Part shown: one piece after another, positions 6,793 through 9,265 of the stretch | How the letters are laid out: each line of letters begins with the position of its first letter | How positions within the stretch are numbered: position 1 is the first letter of the stretch | Assembly: GCA_028040005.1 (NCBI GenBank) | Contig: JAOFKK010000036.1 | Coordinates: forward strand, 1 to 9,265 | Length of the DNA: 9,265 bases | From: Rickettsiales bacterium | GTDB taxonomy: Bacteria > Pseudomonadota > Alphaproteobacteria > Rickettsiales > UBA1997 | Reading direction: 5' to 3' | The notes under the pieces: generated by a model | What the model saw: only the letters and a program-made list of their open reading frames with translations | Databases searched by the model: none | What the model was told of the DNA's origin: nothing | Translations under genes and position numbers: made by a program

Positions 6793-7650
6793 ATGGATTG
6801 GGATATTAGTAAAACAATTATAGAGAATTTAACATTTGGTCGAAAAATACTTAGACCAGAAAATGCCAGAAATATAATTGATTGCGTCTGTTTATCACTA
6901 TGTTGCGCCAAATCAGAAGAATTGATATCAGATGAGGAATTTAAAAAAGCTGATAAGATGCATAGGGGAATTTTTTTAAAAAATTTGGCCAAATTAATAG
7001 AAATAGAACAAATTCTGATTAAAGATGTTGAAGATGTTAGAAATATTGAATATAATAAACCTTATGTAAGTCTTATATATAGCGACATAGACAAAGATCC
7101 AGCAATACATAGTGTATATCATTTTCAGATTTTTTACATAGATAATAATAAACAGGTTCATACTTTTGAAGAAAGAGCTTTATCTGGTGGTAGTCCATTT
7201 TCAAATCATGATAAATCACCAGAATCATTGCCCAGTATTGAAACCATAGAAGAGGCTGTTATTTGCGAAGGAACATGCAATTCGAGTAAGCGATTTATAA
7301 CTTTAGAAGATTTTACCAAAGCGGTAAGGGTTACTATCAACAAAGAATTCGCAATAAAATATGGCATCAAAGAAAGAAAATCTAGCGCCTCTTCATCTAG
7401 CTCTGCAAATTCTAGTTTAGATTATGAATCATCTTCTATAAATTTAACGCAAAGTGGCCCAAGTTTTTTACAAAAATTATCTTGCGGACTTTTTGGCAAC
7501 TCATCTGACGCAACCTCTTCAGATGAAGAAGTTCCAAAGGCCACATGTTGCTGCTTTACTGTAGAGAGTCAAAAAAACGCAAATCAAAAAAGGGAGAATT
7601 TAGGACGCGATGCTATAAAAAGAAATGCTGCCCAAAATTCAGGCCGTTAA
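6793..7650 (+). CDS. hypothetical Ser/Cys-rich protein with basic tail
   Basis: Unrecognised protein, 285 aa from the ATG at 6793. The frame opens at TTG 6751 (299 aa), but that start lies in the 25-bp repeat, so the ATG is preferred. Visible are a CVCLSLCC cluster (31-38) in an otherwise helical, charged N-terminal region; a mixed middle region with a Tyr/Phe-rich stretch (YHFQIFYIDNN, 109-119); a Ser-rich low-complexity linker (about 197-215); a second cysteine cluster CCC (252-254); and a basic tail (KRENLGRDAIKRNAAQNSGR). There is no signal peptide or membrane helix. Low complexity plus a basic C-terminus would suit a secreted effector of a type IV system in a host-associated bacterium, but this is inference only. 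No upstream ribosome site is visible; the gene converges on the RhuM-Fic gene. Confidence 0.7.
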   Translation: MDWDISKTIIENLTFGRKILRPENARNIIDCVCLSLCCAKSEELISDEEFKKADKMHRGIFLKNLAKLIEIEQILIKDVEDVRNIEYNKPYVSLIYSDIDKDPAIHSVYHFQIFYIDNNKQVHTFEERALSGGSPFSNHDKSPESLPSIETIEEAVICEGTCNSSKRFITLEDFTKAVRVTINKEFAIKYGIKERKSSASSSSSANSSLDYESSSINLTQSGPSFLQKLSCGLFGNSSDATSSDEEVPKATCCCFTVESQKNANQKRENLGRDAIKRNAAQNSGR

Positions 7651-7690
7651 TTTTGGTGTCGTCCATATTGTAGATATCTATCTCCTATAT

Positions 7691-7720
7691 AATTAGCTTA
7701 GTTGTGATGTTTAGCTAATT
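7691..7720. terminator. hairpin between convergent genes
   Basis: aattagct (7691-7698) pairs with agctaatt (7713-7720), an 8-bp perfect stem with a 14-base loop. It is located between the convergent stops at 7650 and 7734. No strong T-run follows on either strand, so it is at best a weak bidirectional terminator. A 10-bp palindrome, tagatatcta, lies just upstream (7671-7680). Confidence 0.35.
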
Positions 7721-7733
7721 TATACCCCAAAAA

Positions 7734-8600
7734 TTAAATACTCATCTCAATTTTTAATTCTCCATTAATTTTAAGATGATGTTTATTTTTTTCTAAAAAC
7801 CAAATAAACATAAAAGCACCAATTCTCTTATTGCCGTCGGAAAATGAATGATTTTTTATTATTAAATAAAGAAGATTACTAGCTTGCTGCTCAATTGAAG
7901 GATAGAGATAATCGCCACCAAAAGTTTGTAAAATATTACCCAAAACCCCTTGTAAAGCATTATCTTTTTGATTACCAAATAATTCTGACGCTTCTTTTTT
8001 TGCAATTAATTCTTTTTTGAGATTTAAAATTGCATTATTAGCTTCATCATAATTTACCTCATAAGTGATATTTTTAGATAAATCATTCTTAGATAAATCA
8101 TTAGAATCAAATTTACTAAGAAGGGAAAAACTTTTATTGTAATTTTTGATAATCTCTAAAATACCTTTAGCTTCATCAATATTAGAAATTTGTTTAGTTG
8201 CAATTAACTCAATAGTTTGTTGTAACTGCTCCAACCTTCTTTCATTAATGGTATAACCTTTTTTAAGATGTGTTTTAAGTAAATTTGTTGCCCATTTTCT
8301 AAATCCTGTTCCTTGTTTTGATTTTACTCTGTAACCAACAGAAATTATTACATCCAGATTATAAGATTTTGTTTTATAGGATTTGCCATCTTTAGCAGTA
8401 AGTAAGAAATCCTTACATACTGAATTTTCTTCCAACTCTTCTTCTTTAAAAATATTGCCAATATGTTGAGTAATTGCAACCCTATCCCTTCCAAAAAGTT
8501 CTGACATTTGCTTTTGAGTAAGCCAAACAGTGTCACCATCAAAATTAACATTAATTTCTGTTTGGTTATTTTTAGAAGTGTAAATTTCAATTTTATTCAT
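7734..8600 (-). CDS. RhuM-family protein with C-terminal Fic/DOC domain, shortened
   Basis: A 288-aa fusion. The N-terminal part (1-115) is RhuM-type: VWLTQKQMSELFGRDR then ITQHIGNIF suggest a helix-turn-helix-like DNA-binding fold, followed by SYNLDVIISVGYRVKSKQG and FRKWA. A helical linker (about 120-200) contains the tandem NDLSK-NDLSK (167-176). The C-terminal Fic/DOC region has the active-site motif HSFSDGNKRIGAF (251-263: His251, Phe253, Asp255, Gly256, Asn257, Arg259), so nucleotidyl- or phosphotransfer chemistry is possible. Related RhuM-Fic proteins, as recalled, run about 40-50 residues longer; this one stops at INGELKIEMSI, and the expected final helices are not found in any frame downstream. 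The role may be toxin-like or regulatory. It lies 27 bases after a response regulator gene. Confidence 0.85.
   Translation of the reverse strand: MNKIEIYTSKNNQTEINVNFDGDTVWLTQKQMSELFGRDRVAITQHIGNIFKEEELEENSVCKDFLLTAKDGKSYKTKSYNLDVIISVGYRVKSKQGTGFRKWATNLLKTHLKKGYTINERRLEQLQQTIELIATKQISNIDEAKGILEIIKNYNKSFSLLSKFDSNDLSKNDLSKNITYEVNYDEANNAILNLKKELIAKKEASELFGNQKDNALQGVLGNILQTFGGDYLYPSIEQQASNLLYLIIKNHSFSDGNKRIGAFMFIWFLEKNKHHLKINGELKIEMSI
8074..8103. repeat. 15-bp tandem duplication in the RhuM-Fic linker
   Basis: ttagataaatcattc (8074-8088) is followed directly by ttagataaatcatta (8089-8103), 14/15 identical. In the protein it gives NDLSK twice, in frame. It sits in the variable linker between the RhuM and Fic regions and probably arose by replication slippage. 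Confidence 0.8.
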
Positions 8601-8627
8601 AGCTTGTAAATTGTGGTTAATAATAAT

Positions 8628-9047
8628 TTATATTCTATTTCTTTGTAGCCAATAATCAACCCTTTCAAGTAAAACTTCTTTTGTACTAGGTTTGGTAATT
8701 AAATCATTCATTCCTGCTTTTATAGCTTCATTTCTGGCAGACTCGCCACAAGAAGTATGGGCAATAATTGGAATATTTTGATAATGATTAATTATTTTTT
8801 GGTTTTCAAACTCCTCTCCATTTCTGATAATTTTAGCTGCTCCAAAACCGTCAATAATTGGCATCATTAAATCCATCAGAATTAAATCATAATAATTATT
8901 TTGGCATTGGGTTATGGCATTCTGGCCATTACTTGCACTATCAATATTATTTGTTAATTCTTCTAAAAATTTTACCGTTCTGGTGATGTTATAAATCTCA
9001 TCATCAACGATGAGAATAGATTTATTTCTTATGTTATTATGAGTCAT
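8628..9047 (-). CDS. single-domain response regulator (receiver domain)
   Basis: A 139-aa stand-alone REC domain, the phospho-acceptor of a two-component relay. Visible are the acidic pair Asp15-Asp16 (SILIVDDE), phosphoacceptor Asp59 (LILMDLMMP), switch Thr98 (IIAHTS) and Lys119 (LITKPS). All conserved residues are present, so it can be phosphorylated in principle. There is no output domain, so it should act by protein-protein contact or pass phosphate on, as in CheY- or Spo0F-like relays; the sequence style also resembles receiver domains of hybrid histidine kinases. No kinase lies in the window. It has its own candidate promoter with a leader of about 85 bases, and the RhuM-Fic gene follows on the same strand after 27 bases, possibly cotranscribed. 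Confidence 0.93.
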   Translation of the reverse strand: MTHNNIRNKSILIVDDEIYNITRTVKFLEELTNNIDSASNGQNAITQCQNNYYDLILMDLMMPIIDGFGAAKIIRNGEEFENQKIINHYQNIPIIAHTSCGESARNEAIKAGMNDLITKPSTKEVLLERVDYWLQRNRI

Positions 9048-9139
9048 AATTTAAGTATTTTAACAATATTAACTCGGTCACAAATCTAAACCAATCTTTA
9101 ATAACCTTTTTGTTTATAAATATTTTGTCTAAATGCTGG

Positions 9140-9168
9140 ATTATACATGAATTTTGGTATTATTACAA
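9140..9168 (-). promoter_or_regulatory. sigma70-like promoter for the response regulator
   Basis: On the minus strand TTGTAA (9168-9163), a 17-base spacer and a perfect TATAAT (9145-9140) precede the response regulator. The predicted start near 9133 gives a leader of about 85 bases. The -35 box contains the stop codon of the reading frame at the window edge. Confidence 0.5.
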
Positions 9169-9265
9169 ACTTTTTAAATTGCTTTTTTTATGAGTTTTAA
9201 TAACCTCATTGCCATACAAATAATTCAATATGGGCCATGAAAGAATCGCTAAAGGGTCTGTCCAG
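9163..9265 (-). CDS. C-terminal end of an unidentified protein (partial)
   Basis: A minus-strand frame enters from the window edge and gives 33 residues ending in TAA (9165-9163). It begins WTDPLAILSWPILNYLYG and ends in a Lys-rich tail. The hydrophobic segment followed by basic residues would suit a membrane protein's end, but it is too short to assign. The other two minus frames here either stop sooner or are less protein-like. A strong -10/-35 pair begins right at the stop, as expected at a gene boundary. Confidence 0.35.
   Translation of the reverse strand, partial: WTDPLAILSWPILNYLYGNEVIKTHKKSNLKSL

Noticed and set aside
6708..6992. Minus-strand 94-codon frame across the right repeat
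   Set aside because: Antisense to the mobC remnant and the orphan gene, no motif, and composition as expected for a complement.
8348..8590. Minus-strand 80-codon frame overlapping the RhuM N-terminus in another frame
   Set aside because: The RhuM frame has clear family motifs; this one is a frame-shifted shadow.

Overview
The window is very AT-rich, with coding regions dominated by Lys, Ile, Asn and Phe. Shine-Dalgarno sites are weak or absent. The Tgt sequence, the ComEC without a visible nuclease domain and the base composition suggest an intracellular or Rickettsiales-like alphaproteobacterium. That placement is inferred from sequence style, not from a search.

Left half (54-4378, minus strand): a probable operon read comEC -> HAD phosphatase -> two small unknown ORFs -> tgt. 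comEC/HAD and orf67/tgt each share one base in a TAATG stop-start overlap, so translational coupling is likely. The two small ORFs lie in a patch that looks richer in G+C than its surroundings. A 73-bp divergent intergenic region (4379-4451) separates comEC from ychF. It holds overlapping candidate -10 boxes and a perfect 8-bp-arm palindrome.

Middle (4452-7650, plus strand): ychF is intact housekeeping. Directly behind its stop codon lies what looks like a decayed mobile segment. A 25-bp direct repeat (23/25 identical) begins on the ychF stop codon (5553-5577) and recurs at 6737-6761. Between the copies are an intact DUF3800 gene, a nested-stem RNA candidate overlapping its 3' end, and a heavily frameshifted MobC-like plasmid mobilisation gene that no single reading frame reveals. 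After the second repeat comes a Ser/Cys-rich orphan protein of 285 aa with a basic tail.

Right part (7734-9265, minus strand): a single-domain response regulator is followed by a RhuM-Fic fusion protein with a short C-terminus. The response regulator has a good sigma70-like promoter that overlaps the stop codon of a partial reading frame at the window edge. A hairpin lies between the convergent orphan and RhuM genes.

The part most worth attention is the ychF-adjacent segment: DUF3800 plus structured 3' RNA plus mobC remnant inside direct repeats. No tRNA, rRNA, CRISPR array or intact transposase was seen.
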